A stretch of 64,000 bases of DNA, taken from positions 1 through 64,000 of the forward strand of contig NZ_RZJR01000018.1 in the NCBI RefSeq assembly GCF_003990975.1, written 5' to 3'. Shown here piece after piece: positions 8,606 through 16,299 of this stretch (positions are counted from its first letter, which is position 1; each line of letters starts with the position of its first letter). The stretch comes from Cohnella sp. AR92 (lineage in GTDB: Bacteria > Bacillota > Bacilli > Paenibacillales > Paenibacillaceae). Position numbers and translations under genes: made by a program. A model generated the notes under the pieces. The model searched no databases. It was not told the DNA's origin and saw only the letters and a list, made by a program, of their open reading frames with translations.

Positions 8606-10228
8606 TTAGTCGCTCGAATCGAGCGAATCGTCTTCCTCGCTCCCTGACGGATTCGGTTCCGCGGGCAGCCAGCAGGAGAATAGGCTCCCTTGGCCGAACT
8701 CGCTGTCCACGCGGATGTCCCCTCCCATGAGGTAGCTGAATCTCTGGCTGATCGCAAGCCCCAAGCCGGTCCCTCCGTACTTGCGCGTCGTGGACGAATC
8801 CGCTTGCGTAAACGGCTGGAACAAGTTCTCCATCTGTCCGGAAGTCATGCCGATTCCCGTATCCTTGACCCGGAACACGTAACCTTCGCGAGGCCCCCTG
8901 TTCATGCGCTCCACTTCCAGTTCGACGCTGCCGTTCTTGGTGAATTTGCACGCGTTCCCGAGCAAGTTGATCAGGATCTGCCGCAGCTTCACGACATCCA
9001 CCGTCATGGATCCGTCCACGCAGCGGATCTGGAGGCGATTGCCGTTCTTCTCCGCAAGGGGATAGACGGCTGCCTTCACGTCCCCGGCCAGCTCGGGCAG
9101 GCGGCACGTCTCGTAGTAGACGTCCATCTTCCCGGTCTCGATCTTCGAGATGTCCAGAATATCGTTGATCATCTCCAGCAGATGGCGCCCGGACTTCGTT
9201 ATCTTGGAGAGATCGTCCACATAGCCTTCATGGCCGTTCTCTTCCGCATCTTCGGCCAGCATCTCGCTGTAGCCGATAATCGCATTAAGGGGCGTCCTTA
9301 GCTCATGGCTCATGTTGGCGAGGAATTGGCTCTTGACCAGATTGGCATGAATCGCTTCGTCATGGGCTTTCTCCAGCTCGGCCGTTCTCTTCGCCACCAG
9401 TTCCTCCAGATGCTCGTTCATCTGGCGAAGCTCTTCATTAATATGCTGAATCTCGAGCCGCTTCTCCTGGATCTCGGAATCCTTGTTCGAGAACCGCTTC
9501 GAGATGACGATTCCGATAAGCGAGATCGCCAGCGTAATCAAGGTTCCTCCGCCAATGAAGAGAGCGAGCCACTTGTGATTCAGATTGACCCCGGAGGAGA
9601 GAACGGAACCTCCTCCGGCCCGGAAGGTCGTAGCCCACATTCCCGTATAGTGCATGCCGACGATCGCCGTCCCCATGATGAGCGCGCTGCCCAGCTTTTT
9701 CCAGATGGCCGCCTTGCCGGCCTCCTTCCGAAAATACAAACCGAGCCATAGCGCGACGATCGAGGCAATCAAAGCGATAAGAATCGATAACGCGAAGAAC
9801 AGGGGATTATAATGGATGTCCGCGATCATCGCCGACATTCCTATGTAGTGCATGGCCGATATGCCGCCCGCGAGCAGGATTCCGCCCGTGATAAGCCGCA
9901 CCATCGGCACGTTCTCCCGGCTTAGAGCAAGAAGAGCGACGGCCGAAGCCGCAATCGCGGCCAGAACCGAGATCAGAACGACGACGATGTCGTAAGAGAC
10001 ATCGAACGGAAGCCGGTACGACAGCATCCCGATAAAATGCATCGACCAGATGCCCATGCCCATCGAGACCGCGCCGAACAAAATCCACAGAAGCCGGCTT
10101 CTCCCCTTCACCTCGCTCACGCGAACCGCAAGGTCAAGTAGGGTATAAGAGGACACCGCTGCTACCAGGTAAGAGAAAATAACGAGATACATATCGTGAT
10201 TGCCATGAATATGTTCCATGTGATGCAT
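8606..10228 (-). CDS. MHYT-domain membrane histidine kinase
   Basis: The chosen ATG gives 540 aa. The N-terminal integral membrane sensor (about 1-230) has the three-fold MHYT pattern, visible as HFIGM, HYIGM and HYTGM in successive helix pairs; this domain has been proposed to bind a metal and sense a diatomic gas. A coiled-coil linker (about 245-295) leads to a HisKA domain (H in MSHELRTPLNAI) and a HATPase with DTGIGM and GTGLGLA. The frame is open to 10276, but GAGAGG lies 9 nt before the ATG at 10228 and I see no good site for the earlier starts. It has no adjacent response regulator, so it is an orphan kinase. Confidence 0.88.
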   Translation of the reverse strand: MHHMEHIHGNHDMYLVIFSYLVAAVSSYTLLDLAVRVSEVKGRSRLLWILFGAVSMGMGIWSMHFIGMLSYRLPFDVSYDIVVVLISVLAAIAASAVALLALSRENVPMVRLITGGILLAGGISAMHYIGMSAMIADIHYNPLFFALSILIALIASIVALWLGLYFRKEAGKAAIWKKLGSALIMGTAIVGMHYTGMWATTFRAGGGSVLSSGVNLNHKWLALFIGGGTLITLAISLIGIVISKRFSNKDSEIQEKRLEIQHINEELRQMNEHLEELVAKRTAELEKAHDEAIHANLVKSQFLANMSHELRTPLNAIIGYSEMLAEDAEENGHEGYVDDLSKITKSGRHLLEMINDILDISKIETGKMDVYYETCRLPELAGDVKAAVYPLAEKNGNRLQIRCVDGSMTVDVVKLRQILINLLGNACKFTKNGSVELEVERMNRGPREGYVFRVKDTGIGMTSGQMENLFQPFTQADSSTTRKYGGTGLGLAISQRFSYLMGGDIRVDSEFGQGSLFSCWLPAEPNPSGSEEDDSLDSSD

Positions 10229-10309
10229 GTTCTCCAACCTCTCGATTGTCAATTGCTTCATAATTGATTGAACCACAAGTCCATGGGCACGGCAACAGAT
10301 TTCGACAAG

Positions 10310-10351
10310 AAGAAAGCTTCCCTAAGGCATCGGCCTATGGGAAGCTTTCTT
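10310..10351 (-). terminator. terminator after ybaK
   Basis: A perfect 13-bp stem (AAGAAAGCTTCCC / GGGAAGCTTTCTT) lies between ybaK and the MHYT kinase. Read on the minus strand it ends the leuA-ybaK transcript with a pyrimidine-rich tail. Confidence 0.75.
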
Positions 10352-10381
10352 GTTCGTTTGCGGACTTTATTCCGCCGACTA

Positions 10382-10870
10382 TTAGATGACTCGCATGACG
10401 CGCCCTTGGGTCATGGCCACAAGCTCGGACGGCGTCATGCGGAAGACGGCGTGAGGATGGCCCGCCGCGGCCCAGATCTCGTCGAATTCGAGCAGATCCT
10501 CATCGATGATCGTCTCGATCGCTTCGGCATGGCCGATCGGAGCGACTCCCCCGATGACGAATCCGGTACGCTCGCGAACGAATTCGGCGTCGGCCTTGCT
10601 GAGCTTCTTCTCCAGTGCCTTCGCCAACGCGCGTTCGTTGATCCGATTCACCCCGCTGGCGACGACAAGAACCGGTTCCCCGGTCGGCTTCGCCCGGAAG
10701 ACGATCGTCTTCGCGATTCGGGAGATGTCGCAGCCGATCGCCTCCGCCGCTTCCTGCGCGGAATGCGTGGAGCCCGGGAGCTCGACGACCCGCTCGCCGT
10801 AGCCCATTTCGGAGAGAACGGACTGAATGCGCTGCGCGCTGGCCTTCAATGCTGCAGTCGGTTCGCTCAT
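10382..10870 (-). CDS. ybaK: YbaK/EbsC-family aminoacyl-tRNA deacylase
   Basis: A 162-aa protein covering the whole YbaK/ProX fold. Recognisable parts are the AKTIVFRAKPTGEPVLVV strand region, the FVIGGVAPIGH loop and the DEDLLEFDEIWAAAG segment. Family members hydrolyse mischarged tRNAs (for example Cys- or Ala-tRNAPro). It starts only 5 nt after the leuA stop with GAGGTAAGGG as ribosome site, so it is co-transcribed with leuA. Confidence 0.9.
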   Translation of the reverse strand: MSEPTAALKASAQRIQSVLSEMGYGERVVELPGSTHSAQEAAEAIGCDISRIAKTIVFRAKPTGEPVLVVASGVNRINERALAKALEKKLSKADAEFVRERTGFVIGGVAPIGHAEAIETIIDEDLLEFDEIWAAAGHPHAVFRMTPSELVAMTQGRVMRVI

Positions 10871-10875
10871 GTCCC

Positions 10876-12417
10876 TTACCTCAAGACGGTCTGCTCATCC
10901 AGCACGGCGGCATTGATCCCGTTCAGGAAAGCGAGCGCGCTGGCCTTGATGATGTCGGTATCCATCGCCCGGCCGGAGAAGATCTTGCCTTGGTATTCCA
11001 TGCGGATGCTCACTCGTCCGACCGCTTCCGTACCGCGCGACAAGCTGTTGATCTTGTAGTCCTTCAGCTCGACATCCATTCCGGTCAACGTCTTCAGTAC
11101 GCCGTACAGCGCATCGATCGGGCCGTCGCCGACCGAAGTGCCCGTGAACGTCTCGGTTCCCTTCTTCAGGACGACCGTGGCCGTCGGATACAGCTCGTTG
11201 CTGATCACCTGGAACGACTCCAGCTCGAACAATTGGCGATCCGTCTCCGGAATGTCGCGATGCTGCGTCAGCAAGTAGAACACGTCGTGATCGTAGACTT
11301 CCTTCTTGGAATCGGCCAGCGTCAGGAATTGCTGGAACAGCTGCTCGAAGTCTTCGTCGTCGCCCGGCTCGAAGCCCATCTTCTCAACCGCGTTCTTAAA
11401 GGCGTGGCGTCCCGAGCGGGCGGTCAGGATCAGCTCCATGCTGTCGCCGCCGATATCTTCCGGAGACATGATCTCGTACACGTTCTTATCCTTCAGCAGA
11501 CCGTCCTGATGAATGCCCGAAGAATGCGCGAAGGCATTGTCGCCGGTAATCGCCTTGTTCACCTGAACGTCCAAGCCCGTCAGCAAGCTGACCAGCTTCG
11601 AGGAACGCAGAATCTCCTTCGTCTCGATGTCCGTATGGCAGTTGTAGTAGTTCTCACGCACCTTGATCCCCATGACGACTTCCTCCAAGGAAGCGTTGCC
11701 GGCGCGTTCGCCCAAGCCGTTGATCGTACACTCGACCTTATCGGCCCCGTTGCGTACCGCGCTCAGCGTATTCGCCGTCGCCATGCCCAAGTCGTTGTGG
11801 CAGTGAACGCTCAGAATGACCTTGTCATTCAGGTTCTTCAGACGTTCGTTGATCCGGCGGATCAGGTCGCCGAACTCCTCCGGCACGGCGAATCCGACCG
11901 TATCGGGCACGTTGATCATCGTCGCTCCCGCTTTGACGACCGCTTCGATCGTGCTCCACAGGTACTCGAACTCCGAACGGGCAGCGTCCTCCGTGGAATA
12001 TTGAACGTTCGGCAGAAGCGTCTTGGCATACTTAACCGCATCGACCCCCATCTGCATAACGGCGTCCTTGGAACGATTGAACTTTTTCTCCACGTGGACG
12101 TTCGACGTTCCCAGCACGATATGGATCAACGGATTCTGCGCCAGCTTGATGCTCTCGTACACCGCATCGATGTCGCTCTTGACCGCGCGGGCCAGAGCGG
12201 TAATGGACACGCTGTCCCCGACGCTTTTCACGATCTGTTGAATAGCCTGGAAATCCCCCAGGGACGAGGCCGCGAAGCCCGCTTCGATGATATCGACGTT
12301 CAGGCGCTTGAGCTGCTGGGCGACCTCCAGCTTCTGCTGCACGTTCAGCTTGGCGCCCGGGACTTGCTCCCCGTCGCGCAGAGTGGTGTCGAGTACGATG
12401 ATTTTGCGGTTGTTCAT
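10876..12417 (-). CDS. leuA: 2-isopropylmalate synthase
   Basis: A 513-aa protein that condenses acetyl-CoA with 2-oxoisovalerate, the first committed step of leucine synthesis. The N-terminal TIM barrel carries [14 protein letters not shown] (about residues 7-20) and the HCHNDLG metal-site motif. The C-terminal regulatory LeuA dimer domain (about 390-505) supports leucine feedback and separates it from homocitrate synthases. The frame is open to 12465, but AGGAGG lies 8 nt before the ATG at 12417. A T-box leader precedes it. No other leu or ilv genes are nearby, only ybaK. Confidence 0.95.
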   Translation of the reverse strand: MNNRKIIVLDTTLRDGEQVPGAKLNVQQKLEVAQQLKRLNVDIIEAGFAASSLGDFQAIQQIVKSVGDSVSITALARAVKSDIDAVYESIKLAQNPLIHIVLGTSNVHVEKKFNRSKDAVMQMGVDAVKYAKTLLPNVQYSTEDAARSEFEYLWSTIEAVVKAGATMINVPDTVGFAVPEEFGDLIRRINERLKNLNDKVILSVHCHNDLGMATANTLSAVRNGADKVECTINGLGERAGNASLEEVVMGIKVRENYYNCHTDIETKEILRSSKLVSLLTGLDVQVNKAITGDNAFAHSSGIHQDGLLKDKNVYEIMSPEDIGGDSMELILTARSGRHAFKNAVEKMGFEPGDDEDFEQLFQQFLTLADSKKEVYDHDVFYLLTQHRDIPETDRQLFELESFQVISNELYPTATVVLKKGTETFTGTSVGDGPIDALYGVLKTLTGMDVELKDYKINSLSRGTEAVGRVSIRMEYQGKIFSGRAMDTDIIKASALAFLNGINAAVLDEQTVLR

Positions 12418-12494
12418 ATGGTTGGCCTCCTGTTGGATGCGGAATAGTTTAAGGTTAGGTTTCAATCGGAACCGAAGCGTCTAACGACTATATG

Positions 12495-12535
12495 TGAAGC
12501 GAGGTCGGTTAAATCCGGATTTTAACCGAACTTCG
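12495..12535 (-). other. second 5'-UTR hairpin between T-box terminator and leuA
   Basis: An inverted repeat of about 16 bp per arm (GCGAGGTCGGTTAAAT / ATTTTAACCGAACTTCGC with mismatches) lies downstream of the T-box terminator and ahead of the leuA ribosome site. It lacks a T-run, so it is not an obvious terminator. It may influence mRNA stability or translation. Confidence 0.5.
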
Positions 12536-12545
12536 CAATTTGTCC

Positions 12546-12842
12546 GAAGATACAAAAAAACCCCGTCTCTACGCATAGAGACGAGGTTTGAACTCGCGGT
12601 ACCACTCTAATTCATTTCCGAGGAAATGATCTTCTTCGATGGCCATCACCATCTATCCCTGTAACGGTGGAATTCCGTCTTACCCTACATTGTCGGGCAG
12701 CTGTTCATAGACGAGTTCGATGAGAACGACGCTGCCGTTTCGCACCACCCAACGGCTCTCTGAAAGGTCATATCGCATCTACTATTTCTAATCACAACAT
12801 TTGGCATATGTGGTTGTCGTTGATTGCTTCTTGCTTGATTAA
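12546..12842 (-). promoter_or_regulatory. T-box riboswitch controlling leuA
   Basis: Read on the minus strand, the leader contains a stem I with an AGAGAGC motif and a GGGTGGTGCGAA distal loop, the T-box antiterminator sequence AGAGTGGTACCGCG (12595-12608) and a terminator stem with a T7 run (12554-12588). The antiterminator is the hallmark that pairs with the tRNA acceptor end. A CTC triplet at 12713-12715, in the region where the specifier should sit, would read leucine and fits leuA. The specifier is inferred without folding. Confidence 0.93.
12554..12588 (-). terminator. T-box intrinsic terminator
   Basis: A GC-rich hairpin (CCTCGTCTCT ... AGAGACGGGG) followed by seven Ts on the minus strand. 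It is expected to form when charged leucyl-tRNA is abundant, stopping transcription before leuA. Confidence 0.9.
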
Positions 12843-12847
12843 GTGCA

Positions 12848-12876
12848 ATTCTACGCTCCCGCTTCCCGGATGTCAA
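12848..12876 (-). promoter_or_regulatory. sigma-A promoter of the leuA leader
   Basis: -35 TTGACA at 12871-12876, 17-bp spacer, -10 TAGAAT at 12848-12853 on the minus strand. The predicted start site near 12841 gives a T-box leader of about 300 nt. Confidence 0.85.
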
Positions 12877-12913
12877 CCGGGTTTTTCGCGGATTTTTCAT
12901 TTTGTTGCCAGCC

Positions 12914-12957
12914 AAAAAGAAAAACGCCTTCAGCTATCCCATAGGATAACGAAAGCG
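12914..12957 (-). terminator. terminator after the Fur-regulated small ORF
   Basis: On the minus strand a stem (CGCTTTCGTTATCC / GGATAGCTGAAGGCG) is followed by TTTTTCTTTTT, 15 bp after the small-ORF stop. It isolates the small gene from the leuA promoter. Confidence 0.8.
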
Positions 12958-12971
12958 CCCAGGTTCTATTC

Positions 12972-13079
12972 CTATCTTCCCATCTCTCGTCTGCGCCGGT
13001 CGTTCGTCATCGCCGCGAACAGGCAGAAAGACCCGAGAATCACCAGAATAAACGTTGTTGCAGGCAGTACCATGTCCAC
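12972..13079 (-). CDS. 35-aa single-pass membrane peptide, probably Fur-regulated
   Basis: A short ORF starting at GTG, with GGGAAGGGG 8 nt upstream (an in-frame ATG two codons later is the alternative). The peptide has a short N-terminus, one hydrophobic helix (about residues 4-24, rich in L/I/V/F with one Cys) and a strongly basic tail (NDRRRRREMGR-like). It is framed by a good promoter, a perfect Fur box at +1 and an intrinsic terminator, which argues that it is a real gene. I do not recognise the family. A role in iron-limited growth is inferred from the operator only. Confidence 0.65.
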   Translation of the reverse strand: MDMVLPATTFILVILGSFCLFAAMTNDRRRREMGR

Positions 13080-13110
13080 TCGGATGACCCCTTCCCAATC
13101 GTCTCGGCAA

Positions 13111-13125
13111 TGATAATCATTATCA
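13111..13125 (-). promoter_or_regulatory. Fur box
   Basis: TGATAATCATTATCA is a perfect 7-1-7 Fur palindrome. It lies just downstream of the -10 of the small-ORF promoter, the classic position for iron-dependent repression. Confidence 0.88.
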
Positions 13126-13127
13126 TC

Positions 13128-13155
13128 ATTATAACGAAAATGAGGAATTTGGCAA
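13128..13155 (-). promoter_or_regulatory. promoter of the small membrane peptide
   Basis: On the minus strand -35 TTGCCA (13150-13155), 16-bp spacer, -10 TATAAT (13128-13133). Transcription would begin inside the Fur box. Confidence 0.8.
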
Positions 13156-13231
13156 CCCGAAAAAGAAAAGATTCTTCCCGCGCATCATGAAGTTTCTGAT
13201 GTACTTTTCTTCTTCGCCTCCGTGTATCGAT

Positions 13232-13272
13232 AAAAAAACGCCAAACCCGGATCCAGTCCGCTGTTTGGCGTT
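13232..13272 (-). terminator. terminator of the P-type ATPase gene
   Basis: A stem AACGCCAAAC / GTTTGGCGTT followed by seven Ts on the minus strand, about 55 bp past the ATPase stop. Confidence 0.9.
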
Positions 13273-13324
13273 ATTGCTGCTTGTAAATAGTCCCCGATCC
13301 GCTTGGCATTAAATGGCCGAACGA

Positions 13325-15340
13325 TTATCGATAAAGCGCGGCTCCGGAAGAAGCGCCCGCGGCCGCAGGGTTCTTGCTCATCGATCCATTGCCGAGCAGT
13401 CGAAGCCCGTTCAGGATGACGAGTATCGTGCTGCCTTCATGCCCGACAACCCCTAGCGGAAGCGCGATTCCTTCGGCAAAATTACCGATTATGAGCAGGG
13501 CGATCACGCCGAGAGCGAAGACGATGTTCTGCTTGGTGACTCGCCGGGTGCGCTGGCCCAGCTCGACCGCGTCGGCGATGCGGCCGATCTCGTCGTTCAT
13601 CAGCACGAGATCCGCCGTCTCCAGCGCCGCGTCGCTGCCCGCGACGCCCATCGCGATCCCAACCGTGGCGGCAGCTAGAGCGGGCGCGTCGTTGATGCCG
13701 TCGCCGACCATCGCGACGGCGCCGAACGTGCCGCCGAGCTCCTTCACCTTCGCGACCTTGTCTTCCGGCAGAAGCTCGGAGTAGACGCGCTCGATACCGA
13801 GCTCCGCCGCGATGGCGGCGGCGGTACGGCGGCTGTCGCCGGTCAGCATCGCCACTTCGATGCCCATCCCGCGGAGCCTTGCGACTGCGTGCTTCGCTTC
13901 GGGACGCAGCGTGTCTCTTAGGGCGATTACGCCCGCGACGCCGCTCTCCCGGTGTAGCACCGTCACCGTCTTGCCTTGCCGTTCCAGCCGCGAGACGACC
14001 GCCGTCAGCTCCTCGGTTCGCAGGCTCTCCTCGACATAATCCGCTTTGCCCAGCTTCCAGGTCTCGCCTTCCCAATCCGCTTGAATGCCCCAGCCGGTCA
14101 GTGCTTGGAAGCCCGCCGGACGCTGAAGGTCAAGCTTCTTCTCCTCCGCCTCGCGCACGATCGCCTTAGCCAGAGGATGCTCGGACAGGCTCTCCATCGA
14201 GGCGGCGATTCGAAGCAATTGTTCTTCCGTCAGGCCTTGGAAGGCGACGATATCCGTCACGATCGGTTTGCCTTGCGTCAGCGTGCCGGTCTTGTCGAAA
14301 GCGATCGCCTTGATGTCCGCGATATGGTCGACATGCGCTCCGCCCTTGAATAACAGGCCGTGACGCGCTCCCGTGGAGATCGCGGACAGCACGGCCGGCA
14401 TGATGGAAGCGACCAGAGCGCAAGGAGAGGCTACGACAAGGAACACCATCGCCTTATAGAAAGTGGATTCCCAGGACAGTCCGAGCAGAAGCGGAGGCGC
14501 GAGGATCAATAGCGCCGTCGCGGCCAAGACGAGCCGTACGTAGACCCGCTCCAGCTTCTCGATGAATCGCTGCGTCTTCGGCTTCTCGCTCTGAGCCTCT
14601 TGCACGAGGCGAATCATCTTGGCGAAGAGGGTCGAATCGCTTCCCTTGGTCACCTTTACGAATAGAGCGCCTTGCCCGTTAAGCGTACCGGCGAACACCT
14701 CGTCCCCGAGACCCTTGTCGACGGGAAGCGATTCGCCCGTGATCGAAGCTTGATTCACGGAAGACGCCCCTTCGCGGACAAGGCCGTCGGCGGGAATGCG
14801 TTCGCCCGGACGAACCAGGACGACATCCCCTACGTTCAGGCTCTCGATCGGAACGATCGTCTCCCCTTCCTCGGAGCAGAGGACGGCCGTCTCCGGCTTC
14901 AGCCCCATGAGAGCGGAGATGTCCCGGCTGCTGCGGTTCATCGTATACGTCTCCAGCGCGCCGCTAAGCGAGAAAATGAAGATCAGGACGGCCCCTTCGG
15001 TCCAATAGCCGATGCCGGCTGCTCCGATGGCCGCGACGATCATCAGGAGATTAACGTCGAGCTCCTTCTCTTCGACGAGAGTTAGCCATCCTTCCTTCGC
15101 TTTGGCGAAGCCGCCGACAAGGAAGGCCAGCGCGTAGAAAGCAATGGAAGCAGCCTCCGAGGAAGAAGACAAGCTCCAAGCGACGGCGATCAGCAGGCCG
15201 CTCGCCAGCGCGGCGATCCCTTCCCCATAGCGGCTAAGCTCCTTTTTCCAACGGGCTTCGGCCTTCGCGCTTTCTTGCGCAAGACCGGCTCCCCTCCGTT
15301 CTCCGGCGATCGATTCTTTGGCATTGGTCATCGCATTCAT
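13325..15340 (-). CDS. pfeT: P1B-4-type metal efflux ATPase (PfeT/ZosA-like)
   Basis: A 671-aa P-type ATPase with TGES (201-204), phosphorylation motif DKTGT (349-353) and GDGINDAPALA. The membrane metal site is SPC (305-307) rather than CPC, and a late helix carries HEGST. Both are signatures of the P1B-4 subgroup, which exports Fe(II), Co(II) or Zn(II). No N-terminal HMA metal-binding domain is present. AGAAGGAG precedes the ATG. The PerR-type operator upstream matches Bacillus PfeT, the PerR-controlled ferrous iron exporter, so Fe(II) efflux under peroxide stress is the best guess. The symbol is assigned by analogy. Confidence 0.85.
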   Translation of the reverse strand: MNAMTNAKESIAGERRGAGLAQESAKAEARWKKELSRYGEGIAALASGLLIAVAWSLSSSSEAASIAFYALAFLVGGFAKAKEGWLTLVEEKELDVNLLMIVAAIGAAGIGYWTEGAVLIFIFSLSGALETYTMNRSSRDISALMGLKPETAVLCSEEGETIVPIESLNVGDVVLVRPGERIPADGLVREGASSVNQASITGESLPVDKGLGDEVFAGTLNGQGALFVKVTKGSDSTLFAKMIRLVQEAQSEKPKTQRFIEKLERVYVRLVLAATALLILAPPLLLGLSWESTFYKAMVFLVVASPCALVASIMPAVLSAISTGARHGLLFKGGAHVDHIADIKAIAFDKTGTLTQGKPIVTDIVAFQGLTEEQLLRIAASMESLSEHPLAKAIVREAEEKKLDLQRPAGFQALTGWGIQADWEGETWKLGKADYVEESLRTEELTAVVSRLERQGKTVTVLHRESGVAGVIALRDTLRPEAKHAVARLRGMGIEVAMLTGDSRRTAAAIAAELGIERVYSELLPEDKVAKVKELGGTFGAVAMVGDGINDAPALAAATVGIAMGVAGSDAALETADLVLMNDEIGRIADAVELGQRTRRVTKQNIVFALGVIALLIIGNFAEGIALPLGVVGHEGSTILVILNGLRLLGNGSMSKNPAAAGASSGAALYR

Positions 15341-15395
15341 ATCGTTTGCTCCTTCTGGTGAGAATGAATCCCATTATTACGACCCTTAAAATGGC

Positions 15396-15427
15396 ACATG
15401 CAGTCCCCTGGAAAGGGGACTGCATGT
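15396..15427 (-). other. perfect 14-bp leader hairpin ahead of the ATPase
   Basis: ACATGCAGTCCCCT and its exact reverse complement flank a 4-nt loop between the PerR-type promoter and the ATPase start. No T-run follows on either strand. It lies within the predicted 5' UTR and may act on mRNA stability or translation, or serve as a weak terminator. Confidence 0.6.
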
Positions 15428-15477
15428 CGATAGAGATAATTCTCGCTATGATTTGAGTAAGATTGCCGTCTTTTACA

Positions 15478-15492
15478 TTAGAATAATTCTAA
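15478..15492 (-). promoter_or_regulatory. PerR box
   Basis: TTAGAATTATTCTAA on the minus strand is a perfect 7-1-7 palindrome and differs from the Bacillus PerR consensus TTATAATTATTATAA at two symmetric positions. It overlaps the -10 (15480-15485) of the ATPase promoter. Confidence 0.8.
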
Positions 15493-15508
15493 AATGAGGA
15501 ATTGTAAA
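15480..15508 (-). promoter_or_regulatory. promoter of the P1B-4 ATPase
   Basis: On the minus strand -35 TTTACA at 15503-15508, a 17-bp spacer, and -10 TATTCT at 15480-15485. The -10 lies inside the PerR box, consistent with repression by steric block. Confidence 0.7.
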
Positions 15509-15561
15509 TAGCACATCGCACAAATAGGCTTATTCAATAAAAATAACTCGGCCATTCCTAA

Positions 15562-15589
15562 CTACCATACTTGTATGGTAGTATGGTAG
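15562..15589 (+). promoter_or_regulatory. operator of the uxu GntR regulator
   Basis: CTACCATAC and GTATGGTAG form a perfect 9-bp inverted repeat with a 2-bp gap (15562-15581). The right arm is repeated once more directly after (15581-15589). It lies just before the regulator's ribosome site, so GntR-type autoregulation of the whole operon is likely. Confidence 0.75.
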
Positions 15590-15609
15590 TGAAAGGAGCG
15601 ATGAAGCCG

Positions 15610-16284
15610 ATGCCAATCGGACCGACACCCGCCGCGTCCGCGAGAGACTTCGTCTACGCGAAGCTCAAGAGCCAGATTCTAAGCCTGGAGCTTCCTCCCG
15701 GCACCGCCCTGTCCGAGAAAGAATCGTCGCTTGCTTTTCAAGTGAGCCGCACTCCGGTTCGGGAGAGCTTCGTGCGCCTCGCTCAGGAAGGGCTCGTTCA
15801 GGTGCTTCCGCAGCGAGGAACCTACGTCTCTCTCATCGACCCCGAGCTGGTCGAGGAAGCCCGCTTCATGCGCGAGCAGTTGGAGAAGGCGGTCGTCCGC
15901 CTCGCCTGCGCGAGCTTCCCGGGCGACAAGCTGGAGGAGCTTCGCGCGAACCTCAAGGAGCAGCGCTCCAGCATGGAGCGGCAGGACGACAAGCGGCTGT
16001 TCGAGCTCGACGAAAGCTACCACCGCACTCTGTTCGAAGGCTGCCGCAAGCTCAACACTTGGTCCGTCATTCAGCAGATGAACGCTCATCTGAACCGAAC
16101 CCGCCTGCTGAGGCTGGTCTCGGATCATCAATGGAACCATCTGTACGAACAGCATGAGAGAATCGTCAATGCGATCGAAGCTCAAGACGCCGATCTGGCG
16201 GAAAGCACGATGCAGGAGCATCTGCTGTTAAGCGTGAAGGACATGGTCGTCCTGAGAGAGAAGTTCCCGCAGTATTTCCTATAA
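15610..16284 (+). CDS. GntR/FadR-type transcriptional regulator (FCD family)
   Basis: A 224-aa regulator with an N-terminal winged helix (about 15-75; VSRTPVRESFVRLAQEGLV is the recognition region) and a C-terminal all-helical FCD ligand domain (about 85-215) with the metal-binding His pattern. It heads the uxu operon and probably responds to a hexuronate intermediate. The frame extends upstream into the operator. AAAGGAG (15592-15598) lies 2 nt before the ATG at 15601 and 11 nt before the ATG at 15610, so the latter is preferred, with some doubt. Confidence 0.9.
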   Translation: MPIGPTPAASARDFVYAKLKSQILSLELPPGTALSEKESSLAFQVSRTPVRESFVRLAQEGLVQVLPQRGTYVSLIDPELVEEARFMREQLEKAVVRLACASFPGDKLEELRANLKEQRSSMERQDDKRLFELDESYHRTLFEGCRKLNTWSVIQQMNAHLNRTRLLRLVSDHQWNHLYEQHERIVNAIEAQDADLAESTMQEHLLLSVKDMVVLREKFPQYFL

Positions 16285-16299
16285 GGGGGAAAAGTCGAC

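Noticed and set aside
10849-12447. 532-codon plus-strand frame opposite leuA
   Set aside because: leuA and its T-box are unambiguous on the minus strand; the opposite frame is a composition effect of the GC-rich third codon position.
15601-15603. ATG at 15601 as start of the GntR regulator
   Set aside because: It lies only 2 nt after the AAAGGAG ribosome site; the ATG at 15610 has more usual spacing, though this stays uncertain.
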